Assembly: GCA_029238215.1 (NCBI GenBank)
Contig: JAQWGN010000016.1
Location: forward strand, 1-64,000
Source: Flavobacteriaceae bacterium
Lineage (GTDB): Bacteria > Bacteroidota > Bacteroidia > Flavobacteriales > Flavobacteriaceae
Length of the DNA stretch: 64,000 bases
Reading direction: 5' to 3'
Part shown: positions 9,392 to 18,653 of the stretch, one piece after another
How positions within the stretch are numbered: the stretch's first letter is position 1
How the letters are laid out: each line of letters opens with the position of its first letter
Made by a program: the position numbers and the translations under genes
The notes under the pieces: generated by a model
What the model was told of the DNA's origin: nothing
Database searches by the model: none
The model's input: the letters and a program-made list of their open reading frames with translations, nothing else

Positions 9392-10587
9392 TATCTGATT
9401 TTGAGGGTTACAAGGCTTACAATAGCCAACATTATGGCAACAATCCAAAATCGACTTACAATTTTACTCTCATGATATCCAAGCTTTTGATAGTGATGAT
9501 GTAATGGTGCCATTTTGAAAATTCGCTTTCCTGCACCAAATTTCTTCTTGGTATATTTAAAATATCCGACTTGAAGAATCACTGATAGATTTTCGATTAG
9601 AAAAACACCACATAAAACGGGGATTATTAATTCCTTGCGGACTATTAAAGCAAGTACAGCTATAATACCCCCTATGGTAAGACTTCCTGTATCGCCCATA
9701 AATACTTGAGCTGGAAACGCATTATACCATAGAAACCCGACCAGTGCCCCAACAAAAGCCGCTACAAAAACCACGACTTCACTCACTTGTGGTATATACA
9801 TCACATTGAGGTAGTCAGCAAAAATAATATTCCCCGAAACCCATGCAAAGAGACCCAATGTAAGTACAGCAATTGAAGCCGTTCCTGCAGCCAAACCATC
9901 TATTCCATCAGTAAGGTTTGCCCCATTGGAAACTGCGGTAATGATGAATATTACGACTGGGATAAAAATCAACCATGCATAACTTTGGGCATTTTCACCT
10001 GTCCATGCGATTACATCACTGTAATCAAATTCGTTATTTTTAAAAAGAGGTATTGTTGTTTTTGTAGATTTTTCTTCTTGTAAAAATGCTCCTCCGCCCT
10101 CAGCTTGTTGCCTACTGGTAACCTCAGGATGAAAATACATCGTTATGCCTACAATAAGTCCAAGGCCAATTTGACCTACAACTTTAAAACGACCTTTTAA
10201 TCCTGCCTTATCTTTCTTTTTGATTTTTAAATAATCATCAACAAAACCGATTATACCCATCCATATGGTTGTAACAATCAGTAAAATGATGTAAATATTG
10301 TCAAGTTTGGTTAGCAGCAACACAGGAACAAGTGTTCCTATAATAATCATTAACCCTCCCATTGTTGGCGTTCCAGATTTTTCTTTTTGCCCTTCCAAAC
10401 CTAAATCGCGTACGGTTTCTCCCATTTGGTAATATTGCAGCATGGCAATGATGCGATTACCAAAAACTGCGGTAACCAACAGAGAAAAAATAATAGCAAC
10501 TGCAGCTCTAAATGACAAAAAACTAAATAGCGACGCCCCAGGAAATTGATAGGCTTTTTCTAAATATTCAAACAAATAGTACAGCAT
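9391..10587 (-). CDS. mraY: Phospho-MurNAc-pentapeptide transferase MraY
   Basis: Integral membrane enzyme that transfers phospho-MurNAc-pentapeptide to undecaprenyl phosphate, making lipid I. Signature motifs are visible: FVDDYLKI (Mg-binding Asp pair), [10 protein letters not shown] and the C-terminal [11 protein letters not shown] histidine motif, set among about ten transmembrane segments. Its 398 residues exceed the E. coli length (360), owing mainly to a hydrophilic insertion after the VDDYLK helix that contains [12 protein letters not shown]; longer MraY is common in this phylum. One-base overlaps join it to murE upstream and murD downstream. Confidence 0.96.
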   Translation of the reverse strand: MLYYLFEYLEKAYQFPGASLFSFLSFRAAVAIIFSLLVTAVFGNRIIAMLQYYQMGETVRDLGLEGQKEKSGTPTMGGLMIIIGTLVPVLLLTKLDNIYIILLIVTTIWMGIIGFVDDYLKIKKKDKAGLKGRFKVVGQIGLGLIVGITMYFHPEVTSRQQAEGGGAFLQEEKSTKTTIPLFKNNEFDYSDVIAWTGENAQSYAWLIFIPVVIFIITAVSNGANLTDGIDGLAAGTASIAVLTLGLFAWVSGNIIFADYLNVMYIPQVSEVVVFVAAFVGALVGFLWYNAFPAQVFMGDTGSLTIGGIIAVLALIVRKELIIPVLCGVFLIENLSVILQVGYFKYTKKKFGAGKRIFKMAPLHHHYQKLGYHESKIVSRFWIVAIMLAIVSLVTLKIR

Positions 10588-12047
10588 TATTTCTTGGATT
10601 GAAGGTTTTGTGTGAGTTCGACAACATCATCAAACGGCAAGCGTTTTCCATTTTGCTCTTGATAGGTTTCGTGTCCTTTTCCAGCGACCAAAATGATATC
10701 TTGATTTTGAGCCATGGTAGTGGCTGTTTTTATTGCTTGAGAACGGTCTAATACAGTCAGGTGTTTTTGATTGTATTCCATGGGGATTCCTTGCAACATA
10801 TCGTTTACAATTGCCGATGGATCTTCGTTGCGTGGGTTGTCTGAAGTAAAAATGGTAAGGTCACTTTTTTCTACAGCTACTTTGGCCATGAGTGGCCGTT
10901 TTTCCTTGTCCCTATTTCCTCCACATCCAACAACAGTAATAAGTTTTTCGTTACGGGTACGAAGTGTCGCAACTGTATCAAGAACTTGTGACAATGCATC
11001 CGGAGTATGGGCATAATCAACAATGGCTGTAATGTTATTTGGCGTAGCAATGAGCTGAAAACGCCCTAATGCTCCTTTAAGAGTACTCATCACAGGTAGC
11101 AATGCTTCCTTTTCTTCTCCTAATAGTATTCCAATAGCGTACACACAAATAAAATTTGATGCATTAAAAGCTCCAATAAGCGGGGTCCATACTTCGTCAT
11201 GCTGGAGTTTTAATAACATTCCTGAGAAGCTTTTTTCTAGAATTTTTACATGAAAGTCTGCAATACTTTTTATTCCAAAAAAATGGGGACGCGCATCAGA
11301 GTTTTGCAGCATAAATGTCCCGTTTTTATCATCTGCATTGGAAAGGGCAAAAGATCCTTTTGGTAAATCATCAAACAACCGTTTTTTAGTATCACGATAA
11401 CTTTTAAAGTCATTGTGATAATCCATGTGATCGTGTGAAAGGTTTGTAAATACTCCCCCAGAAAAATGAATGTCGGCAACTCTATCTTGATCAATGCCGT
11501 GTGAGGACACTTCCATAAAACAGTGGGTAACCCCGGTATCAACCATAGCCCGTAGGGTTTTGTTAAGCATTAAAACATCAGGTGTTGTATGTGTGCTTGG
11601 TATGACTTTTTCGCCAATGCGTATTTCAACCGTAGATAATAGACCCGTATTGTACCCTAATTGATAAAACAATTGATATGCCATGGTGGCTACAGATGTT
11701 TTTCCATTAGTTCCCGTAATGCCAACTAGTTTTAATTTATCACTTGGACTATCGTACCATCGAGTGGCCACAGTAGCTAAAGCCCTTCTGGAATTTGGGC
11801 AAGAAAAATACGTAACCCCTTGATGTAACTCCTTGGGCATTTTTTGACATAAAATTGCGGTAGCACCATTTTCAATAGCAGCCTTTATATAATCATGCCC
11901 GTTTTGACTGTCGCCTTCAATAGCAACAAATAAGGAATCTTTTTTTACAGCTCTTGAATCAAATGTTACAGCACTAATTTTAACTCCTGTACTACCAGAA
12001 ACCGACTGAAGCGGAACGCCAAACAGTATGTCTTTTAGAACTTTCAT
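10587..12047 (-). CDS. murE: UDP-MurNAc-L-Ala-D-Glu--2,6-diaminopimelate ligase
   Basis: Adds the third stem-peptide residue. The ATP loop GTNGKTSV is at 112-119. The DNPR motif in the C-terminal domain (within [10 protein letters not shown]) is the known determinant for meso-diaminopimelate, so the organism should have DAP-type peptidoglycan. Length 486 is normal. murF, which usually follows murE in Proteobacteria, is absent: the next gene is mraY. The gene overlaps ftsI by 4 bases. Confidence 0.96.
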   Translation of the reverse strand: MKVLKDILFGVPLQSVSGSTGVKISAVTFDSRAVKKDSLFVAIEGDSQNGHDYIKAAIENGATAILCQKMPKELHQGVTYFSCPNSRRALATVATRWYDSPSDKLKLVGITGTNGKTSVATMAYQLFYQLGYNTGLLSTVEIRIGEKVIPSTHTTPDVLMLNKTLRAMVDTGVTHCFMEVSSHGIDQDRVADIHFSGGVFTNLSHDHMDYHNDFKSYRDTKKRLFDDLPKGSFALSNADDKNGTFMLQNSDARPHFFGIKSIADFHVKILEKSFSGMLLKLQHDEVWTPLIGAFNASNFICVYAIGILLGEEKEALLPVMSTLKGALGRFQLIATPNNITAIVDYAHTPDALSQVLDTVATLRTRNEKLITVVGCGGNRDKEKRPLMAKVAVEKSDLTIFTSDNPRNEDPSAIVNDMLQGIPMEYNQKHLTVLDRSQAIKTATTMAQNQDIILVAGKGHETYQEQNGKRLPFDDVVELTQNLQSKK

Positions 12048-14038
12048 GAAAGCGTTAGTATAATGCGTTGATTTTTATTGAGGGTAGATCCTGGCTTTTT
12101 AGACTGACGTAACACTTTGCCTTGCCCTTTAATCTGGACTTGTAAACCCATATTTTCTAATACTGACACAGCCTCCATAGCCGACCACCCACGTACATCA
12201 GGCATGTGATCAAGTGTTAATGTTTCATTAAGGTTAGGAACCTTAATTTCGTTTGATAGTAATGTGATTTTATTAAAATCAATACTGCTACGCTGAGGTA
12301 TATCATGAATAACCGCTTCTGCAATTTTCTTAAACACAGGGGCGGCCACCACATTGCCGTAGTACCCTTTTCGTTTATTTGGTTTGTGAATTACAACAAT
12401 GCATGAATAGGTAGGGTTTTGTGCCGGAAAATAACCCACAAAACTAGAAACATACTGTACATTATCTGTGGTATAGTCTACTTGACAGGTTCCCGTTTTT
12501 CCTGCCATTGAAAGCTTTTCGTCGTATATATTACGAGCAGTACCCCATTTATGTTTAACAACCCCTTCCATGAGGCGTTGAAGTTTACCAACAGTTTCTT
12601 TAGAACAAATAGCCGGATTAATCACTTCTTTTGGAAATGGCTTTACAACTGACCCATCTAAAGCACGTACTGAAGAAACAAAACGTGGCTTGACAAGTTC
12701 GCCACCATTTGCCACAGCATTGTAATAACTTAAGGTTTGTAATGGAGTCAATGAAACACCATAACCAAAAGCCATCCATGGAAGATCAAGACCGTCCCAG
12801 GTTCTATCTTTTGGATGTGGGATTTTTGGGACTCCTTCTCCACTAATTGCTAATCCAAGAGGCTTGTCGAGACCCATTGCCAACAATCTGTCTGTAAATT
12901 GGGATGGATTTTTTCCATAGTTCTCATGAATAACTTTTACAACTCCTGTATTGGAAGAGCGCTCAAAAACCTGACTTATAGGGATTACTCCATAACCCCC
13001 AGGTTTTGAATCGCGCACATGGTATTTACCATAAAATGTAAGCTTTCCCTTTTCTGTATCCACCATGGTGGTGGTGTCAACAACCTTATCTTCAAGTGCT
13101 GCCATTAAGGCAAAAAGTTTGAATGTTGACCCTGGCTCATGCGCCTCTCCTACTGCGTAATTCAGTCGCTCAAAATAGGTGTTGTTTTTGGTGCGCCCTA
13201 AATTTGCAATGGCCTTTACTGCTCCTGTTTTAGTTTCCATCACTACAACTGTTCCATGCTCAGCCTCATAAGTTTCCAGAGCACCCAATAAGGCATGATG
13301 TGCTACATCCTGTAAGTTAGTATCTAACGTAGTCCAAATTTCAAGTCCGTCAATAGGCTCTTGTTGGTAATCGTTCGTTAATGGCTTCCATTGACCATTT
13401 GCTATACGCTGACGAAGCTGACGACCAGACTGTCCGCGGAGTGACACACCATAGGCGCCTTCTAAACCAACCTTTAAAAAAGTTCCATCGGGGTTTTTTT
13501 GCTCATAGCCTACGGTACGCTCTGCAATTTTTCCCATAGGCAAATCGCGAACAAACTGACGATCTACAATAAATCCACCACGAACTCCGCCAAGATTAAA
13601 CATAGGAAACTGACGAATGCGTTGATAATCAGGATATGATAATCGACGTGCAATAAGCTGATAACGGTTTTGTTTCGATCGCGCATTAATAAGCACTTTT
13701 TTATAAACATGACTTGGCTTTCCAAAAAGAGAGGATAACGAATCACTAAGAGCGCTTAGGTGCTGCTGAAAAACATGTTCAGTAACAGTAACCGCATCAA
13801 AATGTATGGTGTATTTAGAAACTGAAGTGGCCAACAAGCTGCCATCCTCGGCATAGATATTTCCACGAATAGGCAAAATCTCGAAATTTTTAACACTGCG
13901 TTTTTCAGCGAGTTTTCGATATTCATCGCCTTGTGAAAATTGTAAAGAAACTAAACGATAGCCCACAGAAGTACCCAAAAGAAAGAGCCCAGCAACAACC
14001 AAGTAACTACGCAACATTACGTTCTTCTGCTTATTCAT
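12044..14038 (-). CDS. ftsI: Penicillin-binding protein with PASTA domain (FtsI/PBP3 type)
   Basis: Septal peptidoglycan transpeptidase, class B PBP. One N-terminal transmembrane helix lies at about 9-28, followed by a PBP dimerisation domain. The transpeptidase domain has catalytic STFK (304-307), SSN (361-363) and KTGT (514-517). A single PASTA domain occupies about 605-664 (MPDVRGWSAMEAVSVLENMG). The PASTA tail, absent from E. coli FtsI and reminiscent of Spo5D/PBP2x, is typical of Bacteroidota. It overlaps the FtsL-like gene by 8 bases and should act with FtsW. Confidence 0.95.
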   Translation of the reverse strand: MNKQKNVMLRSYLVVAGLFLLGTSVGYRLVSLQFSQGDEYRKLAEKRSVKNFEILPIRGNIYAEDGSLLATSVSKYTIHFDAVTVTEHVFQQHLSALSDSLSSLFGKPSHVYKKVLINARSKQNRYQLIARRLSYPDYQRIRQFPMFNLGGVRGGFIVDRQFVRDLPMGKIAERTVGYEQKNPDGTFLKVGLEGAYGVSLRGQSGRQLRQRIANGQWKPLTNDYQQEPIDGLEIWTTLDTNLQDVAHHALLGALETYEAEHGTVVVMETKTGAVKAIANLGRTKNNTYFERLNYAVGEAHEPGSTFKLFALMAALEDKVVDTTTMVDTEKGKLTFYGKYHVRDSKPGGYGVIPISQVFERSSNTGVVKVIHENYGKNPSQFTDRLLAMGLDKPLGLAISGEGVPKIPHPKDRTWDGLDLPWMAFGYGVSLTPLQTLSYYNAVANGGELVKPRFVSSVRALDGSVVKPFPKEVINPAICSKETVGKLQRLMEGVVKHKWGTARNIYDEKLSMAGKTGTCQVDYTTDNVQYVSSFVGYFPAQNPTYSCIVVIHKPNKRKGYYGNVVAAPVFKKIAEAVIHDIPQRSSIDFNKITLLSNEIKVPNLNETLTLDHMPDVRGWSAMEAVSVLENMGLQVQIKGQGKVLRQSKKPGSTLNKNQRIILTLS

Positions 14039-14348
14039 TACGATTTACAATAATTTTTAACGGTGCTTTCTCAGGCGGGAAAATGCCTTGTCCTTTTAAT
14101 GCGTTTTCAAGCTGAGTCTCCATACGTTTATGCATTAGCTGTTCACGTACAGCAACAAATTCACTGCGAAATGCTTGCAATTCTTTGTTAGCTTTTGAAA
14201 TTTGAACTACTTTTTGATCGACTTGATGAGAGGCAGTAATCATTAACCCTGCGAGAAAAAAAACAAAAAGAATAAACCGCCAGTTTTTTGATGCACCTTC
14301 TTGCACCAAAAATGTTCCTTTAAGGAGATTTAAAAGTCCTGATTTCAT
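14031..14348 (-). CDS. FtsL-like cell division protein
   Basis: A 105-residue bitopic protein: a short basic N-terminus, one transmembrane helix at about 25-41, then a periplasmic segment with heptad-like spacing (VVQISKANKELQAFRSEFVAVREQL) that could form a coiled coil. Size, topology and position between rsmH and the PBP gene are those of FtsL in the dcw cluster, although sequence identity cannot be judged by eye. It overlaps both neighbours (4 bases with rsmH, 8 with ftsI). Confidence 0.82.
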   Translation of the reverse strand: MKSGLLNLLKGTFLVQEGASKNWRFILFVFFLAGLMITASHQVDQKVVQISKANKELQAFRSEFVAVREQLMHKRMETQLENALKGQGIFPPEKAPLKIIVNRNE

Positions 14349-15247
14349 AGTCGTTCAGCGATACGCAGCTTTGCACTTCGCGCTCTGTTATTATGTTTTA
14401 TTTCTTCAGTTGACGGGATTTCTAAACCTCCCTTTTTTCTAAAATATAGTTCTGGCCTTCCAAAATCATCTTTAAAAGGTTCCGTGTTAAAGTTGCCGTT
14501 TTGAATAAACCGCTTAACCAAGCGATCTTCTAAAGAATGATAACTTATAACACTCAATCTACCTCCAGGAGTTAACACATCTTTACACTGCATTAAGAAA
14601 TCCTGAAGTACTTCAATCTCTTTGTTCACCTCCATTCGGAGGGCTTGATAAATTTTAGCAAGTATTTTATTTTCATTTCCCTGAGGTAAAAAAGAAGTAA
14701 GTAGCTCGTTTAACTGCTTTGTTGTATCGATACGAGATCCGCGAGTATTGACAATATGTTGTGCAATTTTATTCGCGTTTCGAAGCTCTCCATAATTAAA
14801 AAAAAGTGCTGCTAGTGCTGTCTCGCTGTAAGTGTTAATAATGTCACTAGCCGATAATGGCTGTTGCTGATTCATGCGCATGTCTAGTGGTCCATCAAAG
14901 CGAATAGAAAACCCTCTTGAAGGAGTATCAAACTGATGGGAAGAGACACCGAGATCAGCCAAAATTCCGTCCACATGATTGATTTTATGGAAGCGTAAAA
15001 AACGTTTTAGGTGCTTAAAATTATGTGGTATAAGAGTAAAGCGCGTGTCATTCAATGCGTTTTGCTGTGCATCTTCATCTTGATCGAAAGCAAATAATTT
15101 ACTGTGATCATCCATTTGATTAAGAATTTCTTTAGAATGACCACCTCCACCAAAAGTTGCATCCACGTAAACAGAAGCAGGCTTTATACTTAAGCCTGAA
15201 ACCGACTGTGCTAGAAGCACTGGTTTATGATATATCATCTCCATCAT
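14345..15247 (-). CDS. rsmH: 16S rRNA (cytosine(1402)-N(4))-methyltransferase
   Basis: SAM-dependent methyltransferase (MraW) acting on C1402 of 16S rRNA. The SAM loop FGGGGHS lies near residue 33; DLGVSSHQFD and SYHSLEDRLVKRF are family signatures. Three Met codons open the frame (15247, 15244, 15238). MIYHKPVLL at 15238 also fits the family N-terminus, so the true start may be three codons in. It overlaps the 3-prime end of mraZ. Length 297-300 is normal. Confidence 0.95.
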   Translation of the reverse strand: MMEMIYHKPVLLAQSVSGLSIKPASVYVDATFGGGGHSKEILNQMDDHSKLFAFDQDEDAQQNALNDTRFTLIPHNFKHLKRFLRFHKINHVDGILADLGVSSHQFDTPSRGFSIRFDGPLDMRMNQQQPLSASDIINTYSETALAALFFNYGELRNANKIAQHIVNTRGSRIDTTKQLNELLTSFLPQGNENKILAKIYQALRMEVNKEIEVLQDFLMQCKDVLTPGGRLSVISYHSLEDRLVKRFIQNGNFNTEPFKDDFGRPELYFRKKGGLEIPSTEEIKHNNRARSAKLRIAERL

Positions 15248-15689
15248 CCCCCATTACCTCTTCTGCCAGAGCAGCAAAATCTACTGCCGCTTCATCAATT
15301 GCTTTTTCATAGTAAGCCTTATCCCAAATTTCTAAAATATTTACTGCAGCAGAAAGCACCACATCTTTATCAATATGAGCAATGCGTGCCAAGTCGCGAG
15401 GAATCAATAGCCTATCGGTAGCATCTAATTCTAAAACTTTTACTCCAGCAGTGAAACGCCGAATAAAGTCATTGTTCTTCTTTTTAAACCGGTTAAGCTT
15501 GTTTAGCTTTTCCATCATCCCATTCCATTCATCTAAAGTGTACAGCTCCAAACAAGGTTGAAAAACCGCACGCTTTATCACAAAGGCCTGTTGACGAGAA
15601 CCCGCCAATTGTTTTGTAAGTGCCATAGGAATCTTAACCCTTCCTTTAGGGTCTGCCTTACATTGATATGTTCCTATTAAATGCGGCAC
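15225..15689 (-). CDS. mraZ: Transcriptional regulator MraZ
   Basis: First gene of the dcw cluster; a DNA-binding AbrB-fold protein made of two SpoVT-like repeats, known to regulate its own operon in other bacteria. The N-terminal repeat (LIGTYQCKADPKGRVKIP) and the second repeat (ATDRLLIPRDLARIAHID) are both evident. The start is GTG at 15689, which places the first repeat at the usual distance from the N-terminus. Upstream lie a TATTTTTG promoter element and four GTGGTA boxes, described separately. 154 residues. Confidence 0.94.
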   Translation of the reverse strand: MPHLIGTYQCKADPKGRVKIPMALTKQLAGSRQQAFVIKRAVFQPCLELYTLDEWNGMMEKLNKLNRFKKKNNDFIRRFTAGVKVLELDATDRLLIPRDLARIAHIDKDVVLSAAVNILEIWDKAYYEKAIDEAAVDFAALAEEVMGDDGDDIS

Positions 15690-15717
15690 AGTTAAACTGA
15701 ATTATTTGACTATGAAT

Positions 15718-15725
15718 CAAAAATA
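15718..15725 (-). promoter_or_regulatory. -7 element of the dcw operon promoter
   Basis: TATTTTTG on the minus strand fits the Bacteroidota -7 consensus TAnnTTTG exactly. It lies 28 bases upstream of the mraZ GTG codon. No TTG -33 element is found at the right distance; that position is occupied by the GTGGTA boxes. This suggests that MraZ binding and RNA polymerase binding interact here. Confidence 0.6.
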
Positions 15726-15734
15726 CTGATTTTT

Positions 15735-15781
15735 TACCACTTTTTACCACATAGTACCACTTTGTTAATAAGTTTTACCAC
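15735..15781 (-). promoter_or_regulatory. Putative MraZ operator: four GTGGTA boxes
   Basis: Read on the minus strand, GTGGTA occurs at 15740-15735, 15750-15745, 15760-15755 and 15781-15776. The first three are exactly 10 bases apart and the fourth is 21 bases further, so all lie on about the same face of the helix. MraZ in other phyla binds arrays of short direct repeats with a core TGG and helical-turn spacing just upstream of mraZ. The position immediately upstream of the -7 element is inferred to be the autoregulatory site. Confidence 0.75.
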
Positions 15782-15917
15782 TGCAAAAAAACTGATATTA
15801 TAGGATTCATTATCAATGACTTAGATGCATCTGATTGTGTTTAAGCAGTGTCGGAAGCTAGAAGCTTAAAAAAAAGAGTGCCCAAAAATTATCAGTTTTA
15901 CATGGGTAAGAATTAAC

Positions 15918-15925
15918 TATATTTG
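15918..15925 (+). promoter_or_regulatory. -7 element upstream of the alpha/beta hydrolase
   Basis: TATATTTG matches TAnnTTTG and lies 12 bases before the ATG at 15937, implying a very short 5-prime leader. No exact TTG was found at the -33 distance. The stretch between 15790 and 15917 holds no other signal I can recognise. Confidence 0.5.
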
Positions 15926-15936
15926 CTTTTCATTCA

Positions 15937-16707
15937 ATGCACATGCACGATTCACTCAAAGAGTCAGGACGCTTTAAATATTTCGAAAAAGGAGAAGGTA
16001 CCCCACTTATTATTTTACACGGTCTCATGGGAGGCCTAAGCAACTTCGACGGAGTTGCAAATCACTTCCCTTCACTAGGATATAAAGTTATCATTCCCAT
16101 GTTGCCCATTTACGACTTGCCTTTACTTAAGACAAATGTGAAAGAGTTTGCGCATTACCTGAGAGACTTTATCACCTTTTTAGGGCATGAAAAGGTTGTG
16201 CTTATTGGAAATTCACTTGGAGGACATATTGGTTTGTTACATACCAAATTATTCCCTGAAAAAGTAAGCGGCCTTTTAATAACAGGAAGTTCTGGACTTT
16301 ATGAAAATGCCATGGGTGAAAGCTACCCAAAGCGTGAAAATTACGAGTATATAAAAAAGAAAACTGAAGATGTTTTTTACAATCCAGACGTGGCTACCAA
16401 AGAAGTTGTTGATGATGTTTTCAAAACCGTAAATGATCGTAAAAAGTTAATCAAAATCTTAACTATTGCTAAGAGTGCCATCAGGCATAACATGGCAAAA
16501 GATTTACCTGCTATAACCACTCCAATCGGAATTGTTTGGGGAAAACAAGATGCAGTAACACCTCCCAATGTTGGTGATGAATTTCACAGACTACTTCCAA
16601 ACTCTACATTGTATTGGATTGACCAATGTGGACACGCTCCCATGATGGAACATCCAGATACTTTTAATCAATATTTAACAGACTGGCTCGTTGCAAATAA
16701 TTTGTAG
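15937..16707 (+). CDS. Alpha/beta hydrolase
   Basis: A 256-residue soluble alpha/beta-hydrolase-fold enzyme of unknown substrate. The oxyanion region is ILHGLMGG, the nucleophile elbow GNSLGG lies near residue 91, the acid is the Asp in WGKQDAVTPP and the catalytic His is in DQCGHAPMMEHP. No signal peptide is present. It is followed after 2 bases by engB, so the two are probably co-transcribed. An in-frame ATG two codons in could also be the start. Homologues beside engB are common in Flavobacteriaceae, but the substrate cannot be predicted. Confidence 0.88.
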   Translation: MHMHDSLKESGRFKYFEKGEGTPLIILHGLMGGLSNFDGVANHFPSLGYKVIIPMLPIYDLPLLKTNVKEFAHYLRDFITFLGHEKVVLIGNSLGGHIGLLHTKLFPEKVSGLLITGSSGLYENAMGESYPKRENYEYIKKKTEDVFYNPDVATKEVVDDVFKTVNDRKKLIKILTIAKSAIRHNMAKDLPAITTPIGIVWGKQDAVTPPNVGDEFHRLLPNSTLYWIDQCGHAPMMEHPDTFNQYLTDWLVANNL

Positions 16708-16709
16708 CC

Positions 16710-17300
16710 ATGCGCATAAAAAACGCAACTTTTGTAGTAAGTAATTCTCGTGTGGATTTATGTCCAAAAACGAGACTCCCTGAGTTTGCCTTTATTGGGC
16801 GCTCTAATGTTGGAAAGTCATCATTGATTAATATGCTGACAGACAGAAAACAATTAGCCAAAACTTCGGGAAAGCCAGGAAAAACACAGCTTATCAATCA
16901 CTTTTTGATTAACCAACAATGGCATCTTGTAGATTTACCAGGATATGGCTATGCACGCGTATCAAAGAAAGACAAAAAGGAGTTTCAGCGCTATGTTACA
17001 GATTATTTCATTGAGCGTGAGCAGCTCGTTAATGCCTTTGTGCTAATTGACATACGCCATACTCCGCAAGCAATAGATCTTGAGTTTATGGAGTGGATGG
17101 GAGCTCAAGGAATTCCTTTTTCAATTGTATTTACAAAAGCAGATAAATTAGCCGAAAGTAAAATTGAACCCACAATTAACGCTTATATAAACACCCTTCT
17201 GGAAGGAGCTTGGGAATCGGCCCCTCCTTTTTTCATCACCTCTTCAAGTTCACGAATGGGCAAAGATGCCTTACTAGACTATATAGGTACGTTGCTTTAA
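16710..17300 (+). CDS. engB: Ribosome biogenesis GTP-binding protein EngB (YsxC/YihA)
   Basis: Small TRAFAC-class GTPase needed for large-subunit ribosome assembly. G1 is GRSNVGKSS (30-38), G3 is DLPGYG and G4 is TKADK. The length, 196 residues, is normal. The stop overlaps the end of the convergent gldC by 4 bases. Confidence 0.96.
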   Translation: MRIKNATFVVSNSRVDLCPKTRLPEFAFIGRSNVGKSSLINMLTDRKQLAKTSGKPGKTQLINHFLINQQWHLVDLPGYGYARVSKKDKKEFQRYVTDYFIEREQLVNAFVLIDIRHTPQAIDLEFMEWMGAQGIPFSIVFTKADKLAESKIEPTINAYINTLLEGAWESAPPFFITSSSSRMGKDALLDYIGTLL

Positions 17301-17641
17301 TTTCCTTTTTTTACCTGTTGTAAATTACGCTCCGAAGCAAAGAAATCACAAAACTGTTGCATGGCTTCTGCCATTTGAGCATCTTCAGTAGCGCGCAAAT
17401 AAGACTCGCGAATCCCAACAAGTGTTTGATGTACAAATAATTGCATTTGATCAACAGGCATTTCTTTAGTCCATAAATCAATTCGTGCACTCTCTTGTTT
17501 TTCTTTATCCCAAGTGGTTAAAAAAAAAGCTTCCATTGGTTGCTCTGCCACACCTCCGTCGGGAGCAGACCATTGCATTTCTTCTGGAGTATTGTTTTCG
17601 TCGAGTGCTACAGCTAGGGTGATTTTTGTTTTACGTTGCAT
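17297..17641 (-). CDS. gldC: Gliding motility protein GldC
   Basis: Small soluble protein (114 residues) encoded with gldB. In Flavobacterium johnsoniae GldC improves gliding, possibly by stabilising the lipoprotein GldB, but its biochemical role is unknown. No signal peptide or membrane segment is visible; the sequence is acidic with the family-like MQWSAPDGG stretch near residue 22. It lies one base downstream of gldB on the same strand. The call rests on resemblance to the family plus the conserved nadE-gldB-gldC neighbourhood. Confidence 0.88.
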   Translation of the reverse strand: MQRKTKITLAVALDENNTPEEMQWSAPDGGVAEQPMEAFFLTTWDKEKQESARIDLWTKEMPVDQMQLFVHQTLVGIRESYLRATEDAQMAEAMQQFCDFFASERNLQQVKKGN

Positions 17642-17642
17642 G

Positions 17643-18629
17643 TTATGGATTATATCTAGATTTTTTTAAAATTTCTTGCGTGTTTTCAAGTAAAGCTTCT
17701 TGAAGCGTAGCATTTGTGCGTTTTTGATAAGCCTGTACAATTCTGTAACCAATCCACGCTCCTATCCTTCCTGGAGAACCATCTTCTAAGTACGAATAGA
17801 ACTTTGAAAAAGGACTTGGTTTCAAAAAACGGAAAATAAGTACGTCATCCGTAGAAAATAGTAATTCATTTTCAACAAAATAACGCCAAACATCTTCCTC
17901 ATGTGCCACAGCCCAATCCCATTGCTCTTGCGTGTATTGAATATGGTGTATTGGAAGTGCTTTTGGCGCTAAATAATCATGAAGCATCAATTGTTTACCT
18001 GCCACAATACACTGCGCTAAAAACGTTCTTTCAATCGATTTAGGGACAAACCTTGATGACAAAGCGTCAATGAGCTCGGCTTCTAAATGAGCAGGCTGCA
18101 ATGTTTTACGAATGTATTGGGGAATCCCTTCGTATAGTGGATGATCGGCACCCAAATAGGTGTCAATAGATATCAATAACAGACTATCAGCATCGACAGC
18201 TCTTAATGTATAATCTACATCTGTTAATAACGTAATAACCCTTGAAGGTAGTTGCTCGCTTGGGAAATAATACTTCGCATGCTTAAAAACATCTTCGACA
18301 CGCGAAAGCAATTCCCCATCAAAGAGTGGCTTCGTAGCCTGATAAAGCGCTTGCTGTAGTGAATCAACACGCTTATTTTGCCACAAAGAATCTGGTGTTT
18401 TAAGTGGAAAAAAATAAGGGAATTTCGCTTTTACTGAATCAAAAGGGGTGTCAATATTTCCAAAAAATTGTTGCTCAAAACGAACAAGTTCAAAGCTAAT
18501 TTCAGGCAATTGATTTTGTTTGGGATGTTTGGAGGACGTACATGCTCCCAACGCAATAACAAGCGAAAAAAACACGACTTTTGTGTGCAAATAAAATGAC
18601 TTAGTTTTACAAGACGAAGTACTATACAT
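17643..18629 (-). CDS. gldB: Gliding motility lipoprotein GldB
   Basis: A 328-residue lipoprotein essential for gliding in F. johnsoniae and for type IX secretion-linked motility in the phylum. With the start at 18629 the N-terminus is a signal peptide with a hydrophobic core (VVFFSLVIALGA) ending in a lipobox LGAC; the Cys is the lipidation site. The upstream in-frame extension is rejected because it runs into the divergent nadE gene and buries the signal peptide. TATCTTTA just upstream, inside the short gap to nadE, may be the -7 element. Divergent nadE is a conserved neighbour. Confidence 0.9.
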   Translation of the reverse strand: MYSTSSCKTKSFYLHTKVVFFSLVIALGACTSSKHPKQNQLPEISFELVRFEQQFFGNIDTPFDSVKAKFPYFFPLKTPDSLWQNKRVDSLQQALYQATKPLFDGELLSRVEDVFKHAKYYFPSEQLPSRVITLLTDVDYTLRAVDADSLLLISIDTYLGADHPLYEGIPQYIRKTLQPAHLEAELIDALSSRFVPKSIERTFLAQCIVAGKQLMLHDYLAPKALPIHHIQYTQEQWDWAVAHEEDVWRYFVENELLFSTDDVLIFRFLKPSPFSKFYSYLEDGSPGRIGAWIGYRIVQAYQKRTNATLQEALLENTQEILKKSRYNP

Positions 18630-18653
18630 AGATCCTGTAAAGATACGAATGCT

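Noticed and set aside
246-15689. Missing murF and ddl as a deletion in the dcw cluster
   Set aside because: Gene junctions are tight with short overlaps and no scar. Their absence from this cluster is usual in the phylum, so the genes are probably elsewhere.
15735-15781. Possible CRISPR-like direct repeats
   Set aside because: The repeats are only 6 bases with 4-base spacers and lie at the mraZ promoter, so an operator explains them better.
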